A stretch of DNA of 64,000 nucleotides from NCBI GenBank assembly GCA_963693285.1, contig OY848921.1:310001-374000 (forward strand). Direction: 5' to 3'. This document shows, one piece after another, positions 12,062-22,955 of this stretch. Position 1 is the stretch's first letter, and each line of letters opens with the position of its first letter. The notes under the pieces are model-generated. The model searched no databases. It saw only the letters and a program-made list of their open reading frames with translations, and had not been told where the DNA came from. Source of the stretch: Xestospongia muta. Taxonomy: Eukaryota; Porifera; Demospongiae; Haplosclerida; Petrosiidae. A program made the position numbers and the translations under genes.

Positions 12062-15000
12062 TTATAATAACTCAGACTCATAAACAGCTGGTACTTTCTG
12101 TGCAGGCATTTCCATATATTCTTCAGGTCCTAAATAAGACAATACATTATATAGAGAACAATATCACATGATGTGTTATTTATATACTATTATAAAATAC
12201 ATTGTAACTAATAGCATTAATACTATATATCACATTGACGTTAAATGTTCAAGTTTTAATATCATTTTCCATTGAAATAGTATCAGTGACAACATTCTAC
12301 ATTATAATATCTAGTTACTTACCAAAGACAGCTACAATGGCTGTTGATGCAAATTGCAATAATCTAGCTTCTAGTCTTTTAGCTGGTGTTTGTAATATGA
12401 CACATGATGAGGATGACTTTGATGATGTGGAGAGCGGACTAAATGCTAAATATTGAAAGAACATTGGACATCCTTCAGTCTCCCATATCTCTTTCTCTAG
12501 TTGAATTTCAATAGCTGTATCTGGTCTAGGAGCTGATGATAATGAAGATATACCACTTTTTACCTGAGAAAGAGAGAGAGAGAGAGAGAGTGATGCTATG
12601 AGGATATTCTTATTACTCACAGCTGTTAGAAGTGGTCGGGCAATAGCAGGATGTTTACAAAGAGAGCTAAGAGCTTGAAGACATGAAGAAGGAAGACCTA
12701 CATACCACAGACAGAGAGAGAAAGAGAAACAAGTCAATTCATCTTATATTCTACTACTTACCAAGTAAAGCTTCTATACTACGACGAGTTCTCTTTTGTA
12801 ATCCAGAGTCATCATGTTCTGGAAATACAATAGTTGCTGGCATATCTTTCTTCATTGGACTGATGAAGTGGAATCCATTACACGACAGTAACTCCTCCCA
12901 TCCATTAACAGATCCTAGTTTAGATTCTATAGTACTTCTGTTAGCGACTTTAGGTTCTGTCTGAGTCACACCCTGTGATAAGTGTTTTAACGATGTTACA
13001 ATCTATAACAACAAAACCAGCAGAAGTCATGTGACAATCATGTGATAGTCGTGTGACTCACCATAGCTTGCAATGTCTTTAAAGCAGCTATAAGGTAGTC
13101 TTGTGGTGTTTGTAACATTGCTCTCAAACTACGAGCTAAATCCAGTGCTCTGTCTTTGAGAATAATATCTTTACCTAACAATATATAACCAGCCCAGTTA
13201 GAAGGATGACCATATTTCTGGTTCTGGTTAGCAATCTAAGGAGAGAGGGGAGGTATTAATATTGTCGTAAATTATTAGGAGCATACCTGCATAGCATACG
13301 ACAGTGCTCTACTAGCCCGACTACCATATAACAAACTACTAAAGAAGGCATTCATCATAAGTCTAGAACCTTGATAGCTTGCTGGCCACAATGGTAACAC
13401 AACAGCATCAGCTCCGCTAGCTAGTAGACCTTCAGCCATTACCATGAGACTCTCAGCTGTAATACGTGGTGACTCAGGTCTGTGACTTGCACTGACAACT
13501 ATTATTTTAGCTTTTGTTCTAGCGTCCATTATATCACTCAGTGATAAGAGATATTGACTGGGTTCGGGCATGGATCCCACGGCACTACCATCAGCCACAC
13601 CCCTTTTGAGAAGAGGTGCTCCATCTCCACTAACTCGATGTGTGAGATTATTACAACTTATATCTCCATCATTGACTATGTCCTCTTTAGCTGCTAATAC
13701 AAATTGTGACTGACTCCATGAGACATTGGTAGCAAAATAAATACTCTCAGCATCTGGTATTTTGCTTAATACCAAATCCTTTGAAGCTTGAGAACCCATT
13801 ATTGGTTTGACCTCAAGTAATTCAGCTACTCGTTTTGTTTCCTTCTCGGCTCCTACCATTGGCTGCCAGTTACATTGAGAGGCACTGATAGGTATTGAGG
13901 GATTGCCAACAACCAGATGAACTGGTTTGGTTGGTACAGACTGGTTCTCATCACTACTTTTAGAGATAAGATCCTCTACAGGAGATACGGGTATACTAGG
14001 GGATTTAGGACGTGGGATACGAGTCACAGATTGAAGTGATGTAGGTTCTGAGTTACGTTGAGTTTTCTGAACACGTTGAGCTATTTTTGATGGAGCACTT
14101 TTCTTCCTTGTTGTTCTGGATCCTTTCTTAGAAATTAACGTCTGAAGTGAAGGGACAAATAAGAGATGAAATTGCTGATAAAGAAATTCAGGTTTTCCTT
14201 CGGCTCTCAAGAGTGAGAAAGGTACAAGATAGAGATCTTTATCAGGAACAATGATTACCTGACCTCGATATGCACTACCAGGAGGTGGGCGTGGCAAGGC
14301 ACATTCTACAGGATGTATCAGGAGATCATATAACTCATAAACAGGTTGCATGTTAATAGATTTGACAGGACTGTGGGAGGAATTTGATGAAGATGATGAT
14401 GAAATATTGAACGAGGGTACGTGATCTCCTACACTGATAACAGACTCACTATCGTCAAGTGAGTCATCTGATAATATTGAAGAGTTGGCACTTTTGTTGC
14501 CTAGGCGACGAGGCTCCACCCCTAATGCTTCTCGAACTGTAGTGATACTTTCAGCAAGTGGTTGGATGTATGTTGAACTGTTCTCACTAAAGATGGAGGC
14601 ATTATCAGCAGAACTTGTCAGTCCAAGATCAGCAATATCAACACGTTGAAACTGAACAATACCAGTCCTGGGGTGCAGTAACCATAGAAACACGTGGTTG
14701 AGAGCCACAGCATAGTATAGTACAGGACATGCTATGGTGTTAATGGCTTCTTGGATCCAGCTGGAGTTAGGAGAAAATGGTTTCATCAGACCACAGTCTT
14801 TCATGGAAGGACGGTTGACATCACGTTCAAGAAGAGCATCAACTAATGCTCTGTTCCTCTCTCTTTCTGCCATTTCAAGGGCTTCTTCAACTTTATTTAA
14901 CTTCACAAGAACACAAATCAATGTTTGGTAGAGAATAGGAAGTAATTCTAGTGTCTGCTTAATGGAGTGATCATAATGGCGGACATTGTCTCGCAAGCGC

Positions 15001-18000
15001 TCAAAGAGAGGAAGAGCCTTCTGTAGACAAGCCATTGAATCATTGTTCTGCCCGATATGATAGAAAGCCTGCCCTAAATAAAACCTTATTTTGGCTTCAA
15101 CTTCCTTATCAACCTCATTATCTCTGAAATCATAACCATTAGGTTTGACAGTGAGACCAAGTGCTTGTTTCAAGAGAGACACAGCTTGGTGGAAGTCTCC
15201 CACTCGAAGATATGTCTTACCTAAACCCATGAAGGCAATAGCTCGGGTATAAGGATCTCTTAGAGTGTCAGCTACACTCAGTTGTTTCTCACGATAATTA
15301 ATAGCTTTCTGGTAATCTCTGATACCTTCGTAAGTATCTGCTATATTACCGAGAGCTCTAGCTTCAGCATCTAATATCTCATTCTCACTGCTCAGTGCTA
15401 AGTCATACATGTGATGTTCTAAAGCCTCGGTGTAGTTGCCAAGACGAAACTGGACTTCTCCTATACCACATGATGCCAGAGCTTCACTAAATACATCATC
15501 CAGTGACTTTGATATTTCCATTTGTTTAGAGTATGCTTCCAAAGCTAGTGGGTAATCCTTTAATAACATTTGAATACTGCCGATATCAGCATAGCACTCT
15601 GCCTCAATGTATTCGTCATTGATCTCTTTAGATAGCTTGAGACGTTGTTGGAAGTAGGTCAACGATTTTCTCAAAGATCCTAAGCCGCGATATGCTCTAC
15701 CCAGACTGCCCAAAGCCCTGATCTGTAGTAGGTCATTCTGTGATTTTTGTGCTAACAATAAATGTTCTTCATGGTTCTTGGCAGCTTGAACATAATCTCT
15801 AACGGCTTCAAATGAATCACCAAGGTTAGCATAAGCACCGGCTTGTTCTAGAATGTTCTCTTGAAGTGTAAGAGCCGTGGTTAGTTGCAGTTGATGATAA
15901 TGGAGGGCATTAGTGAATTGTTTTATGTTACGATGAACTATACCTAAACAACCATAAGCTTTAGTGATGAGAACTGGATTATCCAGTTGACGAGCGAGGG
16001 CGAGTTGATGTTCAAAGCTTTCCAGAGCTAGTGCATGCTGGCTAAGGGAGTTATGGGTGGTCCCCATATTGAAGTAAGCATCACATTCTCCAGTGAGATC
16101 TCCAGCAGATTTACGAAGTGATAAATCATGACGAAAATAACTAAGTGCATGCTCACAATTACCAGTGGATAAATGGGCGTTACCCAATCCACGATAAGCC
16201 ACACCCTCAAACGACTGGTGTTGCTCCTTTTTAGCCTCTTTTAGAAGGTTACCATAATATTCAATAGCTTTCTCATACTCTCCTGAAACAAAAGCTTCCT
16301 CAGCCATTTGATGCCAAAACGTACATTTACCAGCTGTTGTATGTATGTCCTCAGCAATAGCACTTAATTTCTTCTCATAAACATCAGCTTGTTCTTTGTC
16401 TCCAATCTCTGTGTGGGCCTTCACCAGTTTCTCACAAGCTTTGGTCATCCCATCTTTGTCTTGAGATTCCTTAGCAACCATGAAGTCATGTTGGAAATAC
16501 TGGATAGCTTGTTGGTAGTTGCCTAGTCCATCATGACACACACCTAGATCATGGCAGACTTTGCTCTCGGTATTCTGGTCTTTGAGGTCTTGAGAGAGTC
16601 TAAGTGCTCGGTCTAAATATTGCAGACCATTTTTGAATTCTTTGTTAATGGTATAGTAATGACCAAGGTTACAAGCAGAGAGACATTCTACTCTCTTGTC
16701 TCCCATCTCCTCAGCTAATGCCAAACTTGTCTTCAAGTGTTCATGAGCTTGTTCGTGGCTCTCTAGTGAAAGGTATGCTAATCCTAACTGACCATGCGTG
16801 TTAGCTTGACTCAGTTTATCTTCTCTCTCTTTTACAATAGCTAACTCCTGATTGTAAAAGTTTACGGCATCTCTAAGGTTGCCAAGGGTAACGTGACAGG
16901 CACCCAGACTGGAATACGCTTTAGCTTCACCTCCTTTGTCTCCAAGTTTTTGAGCTAACTTTAAACTCTCATTATAATAATACATGGCTTGAGATATCTT
17001 GTTACCGACGCGATGAACATGGCCCAAGTGAGTCAATGCTATCAATTGCGTCTCACCATCTCCAATATCTTGACTGATCTTTAGCTGTTGTTCCCGACAG
17101 CTCTGTGCATGTCCAAGACTGTTCATTGCCCGATTAGCTTGACCCATACCTCCATAGGCTTGTGCCTTTAATGGCATACTATTGATCTGTACAGCTACTG
17201 AGAGGAGCTGTTGATAAAACATCATAGATTGGTCATAGTTCCCCTTCAAGTGGTAGGCATGACCAAGATGGCTGTACGCTTCAGCCTCTTTGTTTTTGTT
17301 TTTCAGATCTTTTGCAAACTGAAGTTCTTGATGGTACCACTGAACGGCTCGGTCAATATCTCCAAGAATAACATAGGTCTGTGCTACATTAGAAAAACCT
17401 TGAGAAATAAGGTTCTCTTCATTGATGTCACGAGCTAACTTGAAGGCATCTTTGTAGACTTTTAGAGTTTCTTCAAAAGCTGATACTTTACTGTAAGTAG
17501 CTCCCAGACGATGTAATGCAGTGATCATCTCACCAGGATTGTTGCGAGCTTGAGCCAGCCCTAACTGAAGATTATGATGTTGTATAGCTTCGTCATATCT
17601 TCCCAAAGAACTGAGGGCGTTACCAAGGTTATCGTGAGATCTGATAGAACTCATTTCGTCACCGGTCGAGTCACTAATCTTTAAGTCCATTTCCATGCAC
17701 TCTAGTGCTCTTTCTGAGTTCTTCAATGCCCAATGGACACGACCTAGTGCCTGGAGTAATGATGACTCTAACTTTAAGCTATCTGTGCCAATGTTTTTAG
17801 CGGCCTCTAAGACTTTCATAGCTGGTTCGAGTTTACCAGCTGAGTGAAGTTCTTGTCCCACGACAGAAGTGATAATAAAAGGATTACGATCTAATTTGAG
17901 TGACTCAAACTTCTCAAGTTTGGGTTGAAAATTCCCTACAAAATAATAATATTACTCTATATAACAAAGATCTAACATACCTTTTAATGGTGATTTCAAC

Positions 18001-19727
18001 ATAGCATCTATTAGACCACAAAGTGCAGATGAGGGTTGCTTAGGATCAGCTGCCAGTCCTTCAGCAAAAGCAATCAATGCATCTTCATGACGTCCAAGTC
18101 CTTGATAAGCCACACCCATTCTGTGATAGGCCTGTACATAGGAAAATAAACAACATTATTATTATCATTCCATAAAAGTTGAGGAGTCCAATACACCAGA
18201 TGGTGGAACTAAGATACTATATATAGTAACACAGTACTAGCTGTAATATATTATATATAGTAACACAGTACTAACTGTAATATACTATATATAGTAACAC
18301 GGTACTAGCTGTAATACTTTATATATAGTAAAACAGTACTAGCTGTAATATACTATATGTAGTAACATGGTACTAGCTATAATATATTATATATAGTAAC
18401 ATGGTACTAGCTGTAATATACTATATATAGTAACACGCTATTAGTTGTAATATAGTATACATAGTGACACAGTACTACATCATATGGTATGATATCAGAG
18501 TCCACAAGCAGATGGTTTACTAGCAATGAGGTAGTCAGTGGGACTAACATTAGATCATAGATCAAGGTATGCGCTAAAATATTGTTAGTGATTTATTGCC
18601 TAAAGCAAGGATAAAAATCACTGAACCAGAACTGCAAAGACAATAACAGATTATCGTAATAATGAGGTACAAAGTAATATTATCGGTACTATCCATGTGA
18701 GGTAACAGAAATAATTGATAATTAATTAAAGGAAATACCTCCATTACAACACGATTAGTCAAATATGAATGTAATGTAACAACACATAACATACTATGAC
18801 ATTGAAAATGAATGTAAACAATCACACTATTATCTCTATGTAATCTGTAGACATTACAATACACTAAATCAAATAGGATAAAGACATAATCTCTATTGTG
18901 AATTCCCTCATTGATAAGAACTGTTATGTCCCTAACTACATCTGTTTAGACTATCTTAATCAAGTAGACAACAACATAATGTCTCTTTGATCCAACACAC
19001 CACAAACACCTTTACTACAACTAACCACTATAATCACATTATATATACATTTATTGTCCCATACTCCCACACAATCCTTTACTATTATAAATATAATACT
19101 ACATAATAAACTTGATACATAACTTGTCAATCAAAAACAATATCAACACGTAAACACTAAGGTGTAAACATGTATATGTTAGCAATACAATAACAACATT
19201 ATAATTAAAAGGAATTCATTCCATATAAGGAAGTATTACAATAAACAATATAGCTTTTATCCATCCTACTTATTCCCACAAAGAAGCCAAAAATCTACTT
19301 TTTATGGTCTGTAATATCAATAGTAGTAATGAGGGATAGTATTAAGGAAGAAGAGGATTCCCTAACTAGTATATGACATATAATAGCTCTGTCCTACGTT
19401 AGTCAGAGCAATAGTAAACAATAGCAAATAGGGCAAACCATGTTGTGTGTGGTGTGAGTAAATGACATCATTATTACTATAATATAATGTGTGTGAGGTA
19501 AATAGACAGCTGGTAAGTGGACCACACTAACTTACTTTAGACCAGTCTGGTTTAAGTTCATGACATCGTTTGGCATCTTCTAATGCTTCATTAAAACGTC
19601 CAATACGTGCATAGGCAGCAGATCTTTGACCAAATAATTGATAATTGTTCCTGTTTAGCGTAATGGCTTCTGTAAATCGTTCTATAGCTGCTAGAAAATC
19701 ACCTTCTTCAACTAGTTTCTCTTCCAT
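12062..19727 (-). CDS. TTC28: TTC28-like TPR-repeat protein with CHAT-like C-terminal domain
   Basis: Eight coding exons on the minus strand: 19727-19536, 18131-17981, 17935-13287, 13235-13062, 13002-12772, 12697-12621, 12563-12323 and 12129-12062. The protein starts with a three-TPR co-chaperone-like block (GDFLAAIERFTEAI, FNEALEDAKRC) and continues in a 4.65-kb exon with more than 20 TPR units of ~40 residues (A..YFNMGTTHNSL type). It then carries a CHAT-like domain (VLYYAVALNHVFLWLLHP, IIVPDKDLYLVPFSLLR, ADAVVLPLWPASYQGSRL). This order and length match TTC28, a midzone/midbody-associated scaffold in mammals. At the expected catalytic sites of CHAT proteases it reads FATN and VSASH, not His and Cys. 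A 5' untranslated exon lies near 20366-20480. Identification is strong. Confidence 0.92.
18132..19535 (-). other. First coding intron of TTC28
   Basis: At about 1.4 kb this is one of the longest introns in the window. Besides the tandem repeat at 18214-18478 it is AT-rich with no exon-like sequence. A 96-codon minus-strand open frame near 18574-18864 has no recognisable domain and lacks exon borders. Confidence 0.5.
18214..18478. repeat. Minisatellite, ~35-bp unit, about 7 copies
   Basis: A unit built on TATATAGTAACACAGTACTA followed by GCTGTAATATAC is repeated head-to-tail with scattered substitutions. It lies inside a TTC28 intron. Confidence 0.85.
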
Positions 19728-20580
19728 TATCTTGCTAAGGAGAGAGAGAGTGTGAGTGAAGCCAAGTAAAAGAGCAAATTAGCTTTATACATATATGGTA
19801 TGAAGGTGTAATAACATCATAAGCATTGATCACATAATCATTGTCTATATAAAGATGGCTAATTTAGCACATCAGCTTGACTAAGGATATATACTAATTA
19901 TAACAATATTCACAACTGTTAACTCATACATTCCATTGACCAATATAGTCATATTGGTTACTATACTAACAAATGATCACAACATGAGGTGAGGTAGCCA
20001 TCATGTTGTGACAGATGTTAAGTGAGTACATAGGTCATCATTCTATATAATCTTAACAAGACAAATTAGCTTTCTAGTTGTAATAAACACAGACTAATTG
20101 TGTATCTATTGTTGTAATTATGGTGTTGATACTAATGGTTTGAGTTCAATATTGAGTTAGGTAAATAAGTACTATTAATATTGACAAGATATTATATTAT
20201 ATTTCTATTAATATTACCTTTTATAATATGTACATTCAATACTATTTTCAGTTTAATACATCTCTTATTATTATAAATTCTACAATTCTCAGTTGTATAT
20301 ACAAAGTATTGTATTAGTATGACATCAAACTATGTATATATCTATATATATCATAGTTCTTACCTCTTGTTGACAAACAGAACAATATACTTTATAGAAC
20401 TACTTTACAACTCTTCTCTCATAAATTTAGCATAAATCTTCTCTAAAATTCCTTCGATAGAACACGTTAAATAGAAATTCTAACAAGGAAGCTCTGCTAA
20501 TGTGCTAGGTGGGTGGAGCCTAAATTAGGCCGCACCTACTTATTAATTTTATTACCCTCGTGTATTCACTACTCAATAAG
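19728..20580. promoter_or_regulatory. 5' UTR intron/exon of TTC28 and shared upstream region with NOP10
   Basis: On the minus strand a good donor (CAAGAG|GTAAGAA, near 20365) and an acceptor just upstream of the TTC28 start (CTCTCCTTAG, near 19739) define a 5' UTR intron. The non-coding exon would lie near 20366-20480. The remaining ~100 bp before the NOP10 ATG at 20581 is the only space for both promoters, so a bidirectional promoter is likely. No defined box was recognised. Confidence 0.5.
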
Positions 20581-20832
20581 ATGTATTTGATGTACTATCT
20601 CAATGATAAAGGAGAACGAGTTTATACTCTTAATAAAGTTGATCCTAGTGGAAAACCTACTTTATCAGCTCATCCAGGTAACATTACATTGAAATTTTGT
20701 TATTTACTATGAAACAATTCTCTTCAAATAGCACGTTTCTCACCAGATGATAAATTCTCCAGACAGAGACTGATGTTAAAGAAAAGATTTGGGTTATTAC
20801 CCACACAGAAACCACCCATTTATAACTGGTGA
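20581..20832 (+). CDS. NOP10: H/ACA ribonucleoprotein subunit NOP10
   Basis: Two exons, 20581-20677 and 20732-20832, give a 65-residue protein (human NOP10 is 64). The start MYLMYYLN, the segment [15 protein letters not shown] and the block [17 protein letters not shown] match the conserved NOP10 family closely; the frame is kept through the phase-1 intron. NOP10 binds dyskerin in H/ACA snoRNPs and telomerase RNP and is needed for rRNA pseudouridylation in the nucleolus. The protein is too short for gene finders with high length cutoffs. Its 3' end converges on the selenoprotein H gene, and the SECIS element of that gene lies within ~120 bp of the NOP10 stop. Confidence 0.95.
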
Positions 20833-20895
20833 CATTGAAAAATGTTCACTAGATCACTAAACTCATAGATATATATTAACTAGTGGTGATATACA

Positions 20896-20948
20896 CTGTC
20901 AAGCATGTACATAGTATAACATATACTTTTCTGTACATACTGTCATCA
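20896..20948 (-). promoter_or_regulatory. SECIS element of the selenoprotein H gene
   Basis: Read on the minus strand, an ATGA core (20946-20943) is followed by a 10-bp helix AGTATGTACA pairing with TGTACATGCT (one G-U pair). An apical bulge GAAAA follows, then a short second stem GTATA/TATAC, and the 3' TGA core (20901-20899). The ATGA/AA/GA quartet layout with an extra apical stem is that of a form-2 eukaryotic SECIS. It starts about 45 nt after the TAA of the gene, within its 3' UTR. This supports reading the in-frame TGA codons as selenocysteine. Confidence 0.8.
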
Positions 20949-20989
20949 ATCTACCAGTAACTAATATTAACTATATTATATATCATCAG

Positions 20990-21554
20990 TTATGGTACAG
21001 TCTCTTGTTTGAGTTCTTGAAGTTTTTGTTGAGCCAATTCAACTATTTTACCTTCGGATGGGAATTTTAATCGTCTAGGAGGACCAAGTTTGATACCAGA
21101 CCAAAGGACATGTGCTATAACAATAGAGTCATGTGACAGTCATATGATTATAGTACATGCACATATTTACTTTCTCCATTGATGAGCAGGGAACACTCAA
21201 AGCTTTTACTTCGAGGTTTTTGAGGATTGATTTCTATACTACTGTCTTGGAACAAAGTTTGTAACTGCTCTGCTAATGAATTGGCTTGTCTTTTGTATGT
21301 CTGTCAAGAGTTTCTGCACAAAACATCAAAGAATTATGATATAGTGCTGTGGAAGTGTGGTCATCTGATACAACTTACCATCTTTCTATTATAAAAACAA
21401 CATTATTATCTTCTTTCTGGTCTCCTTTAACTTTCTTAGTTGGTGGAGATGCTTCATCTTCTGGTTTAGGCTGCTTAGAGACTCGCTTTCTTTTTGGTGC
21501 CATGCTTGAAGACCACGTGGGTGTATACGGAGAACTATCATCACTTTTCCCCAT
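20990..21554 (-). CDS. SELENOH: Selenoprotein H with two in-frame TGA (Sec) codons
   Basis: Three exons: 21554 (or 21503)-21379, 21313-21171 and 21114-20990. A basic, Lys-rich N-terminus (MAPKRKRVSK) leads to the thioredoxin-like domain: NNVVFIIER, then the redox motif, TYKRQANSLAEQLQ, KPRSKSFECSLLINGE, and the C-terminal LWSGIKLGPPRRLKFP, all matching SELENOH, a nuclear redox protein. In the family the motif is Cys-x-x-Sec; here the first position is TG|A split across intron 1 and the fourth is TGA at about 21308-21306, so it reads Sec-Asn-Ser-Sec. The final stop is TAA. The inner start at 21503 matches the human start; 21554 adds 17 residues. A SECIS lies downstream. Confidence in the family is high. 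Confidence 0.88.
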
Positions 21555-21674
21555 TACGTTTCTGTAGAAATTTTAGAATGTTTCCGTATATTTCAGTATA
21601 CTTTAAATAATTTGTTATAATTTCCTTGTTACGTTCACTGTTGTACAACACTCACAGTAGTTGCTGCAAAGATC
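21555..21674. promoter_or_regulatory. Bidirectional promoter region, SELENOH / four-TM gene 1
   Basis: Only 120 bp separate the divergent start codons. At 21576-21587 it carries GAATGTTTCCGT, a 12-mer that recurs, slightly changed and in both orientations, upstream of the ATP synthase b gene (38560-38604). Confidence 0.5.
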
Positions 21675-22572
21675 ATGGTACTGGACGGACCTGCAAGAAA
21701 AGTAAGTGTTATTTATTATATATTGCTCATTTGGCTCCAGATTTCTCTAGTATTGTTACTATTCTCAATATTGGGATGGATAACTTATGTCATTGGTTTT
21801 GCTCTGCGAATTTATGAGTAAGTCAACTACTTCAAATTAAAGTTATATATCTTTGGACATGCATACTTTAAGCTCTCTTTCTCTCTCCTCTCTCTGTATA
21901 TTCCTAGCACACACTACTGTACACGAAATATCTTTTAATTTACCAATAAAAATATCACAGCAGTAACTGTTAGAGATAATGTACTTTTATTAATGCAGGT
22001 TCAAAAAGGATGATGAATCAGACATCAATCCGCTCCATGAAGACTTCATTCCATTCTGGTGTTTTGCAGTGGGAGCTCCATTTCTCTATATAGTTTACTT
22101 CATCCATCTTTATGTCAACATTACATTCACCAATTACTTGGTATGGCCATAGATATGATAAGAATAATATCCACATAGATATTAGATCCTTGTAATAGAA
22201 AAATAATGCTATTGTCACTTTCCATTATTGCATTAAGCCTCTATTGTTGATTTTATGTTGACACATCTTCTTTCAGACAATATTCTTCATAGCAATCTAC
22301 TTCACAGCAGCTGGTGGTGTTCTCTACATAAATGGCATATTCATTTCATATTCTGTCAAACAGAGACAGGCATATCAGACACTTCAAGAAACTAATGTTG
22401 AATATTGTGTCATAGTGGAGTTTGCAGGCATTCTATTCTCCTGTCTATTCTTTGTATGTTCTTGATCTTTAATATTATTTTATTTACTACTTTTGAATTT
22501 CTTTAGTGGTTTTCTATGATGTTCTGGCCTTGTTTTCGGAAGAACAAAGCTAAGGGATACTACGATTATTAA
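21675..22572 (+). CDS. Four-transmembrane protein of unknown function, tandem copy 1
   Basis: Five exons: 21675-21701, a second ending with a GA|GTAAGT donor near 21813, about 1999-22140 in the 22-kb block (LHEDFIPFWCFAVG), about 22278-22454, and 22507-22572. The product is about 190 residues: a nine-residue N-terminus (MVLDGPARK), TM1 (ISLVLLLFSILGWITYVIGF), an acidic loop, TM2 (FCFAVG/LYIVYFIHLYV), TM3 (IFFIAIYFTAAGGVLYI), a hydrophilic loop, TM4 (YCVIVEFAGILFSCLFFW) and a short tail with FWPCFRK. No family was recognised. Exon layout and phase are the same in the next gene, so the pair arose by tandem duplication. A second exon beginning at 21741 fits the acceptor GCTCCAG. Confidence 0.75.
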
Positions 22573-22955
22573 TGATCAAATTCTATTAAACTCAGACCAT
22601 TTTCTTTGTTGAAATTAATGTATATTACTGTAGAACTAATTGTACTAAAATAACTGTACTACTGGAAAGTACAGACTGTAGAATTATTATATTTTGTGAA
22701 TAATTATGATATTACTCAATAGTATGTTGACAAGTTGTTGTCAAATACTACAACACTTTATACAGAGTTCAAAGGACACATGATCTATATTTAGTAACAG
22801 GAACATAAATATTAATATTCATAGCTTGAGAGTTTCATTATAGACCACACATTAATTACAAGATACACCCCTGTCTCCTGCCACAACAGTTTTAGTTTAA
22901 AGAGACAGTAGATTCTTATTGCTAAGTTCTTACTATCACTATCCAGTTATCAAAC
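22573..22955. other. Intergenic stretch between four-TM paralogues
   Basis: AT-rich, with no open frame or repeat of note. It presumably holds the 3' UTR of copy 1 and the promoter of copy 2. Confidence 0.4.

Noticed and set aside
12235..12456. 73-codon plus-strand frame
   Set aside because: Antisense to a spliced TTC28 exon (12323-12563) whose frame and borders are good.
18574..18864. 96-codon minus-strand frame in the first TTC28 intron
   Set aside because: No domain, no exon borders, and it lies inside an intron needed to join TTC28 exons 1 and 2.
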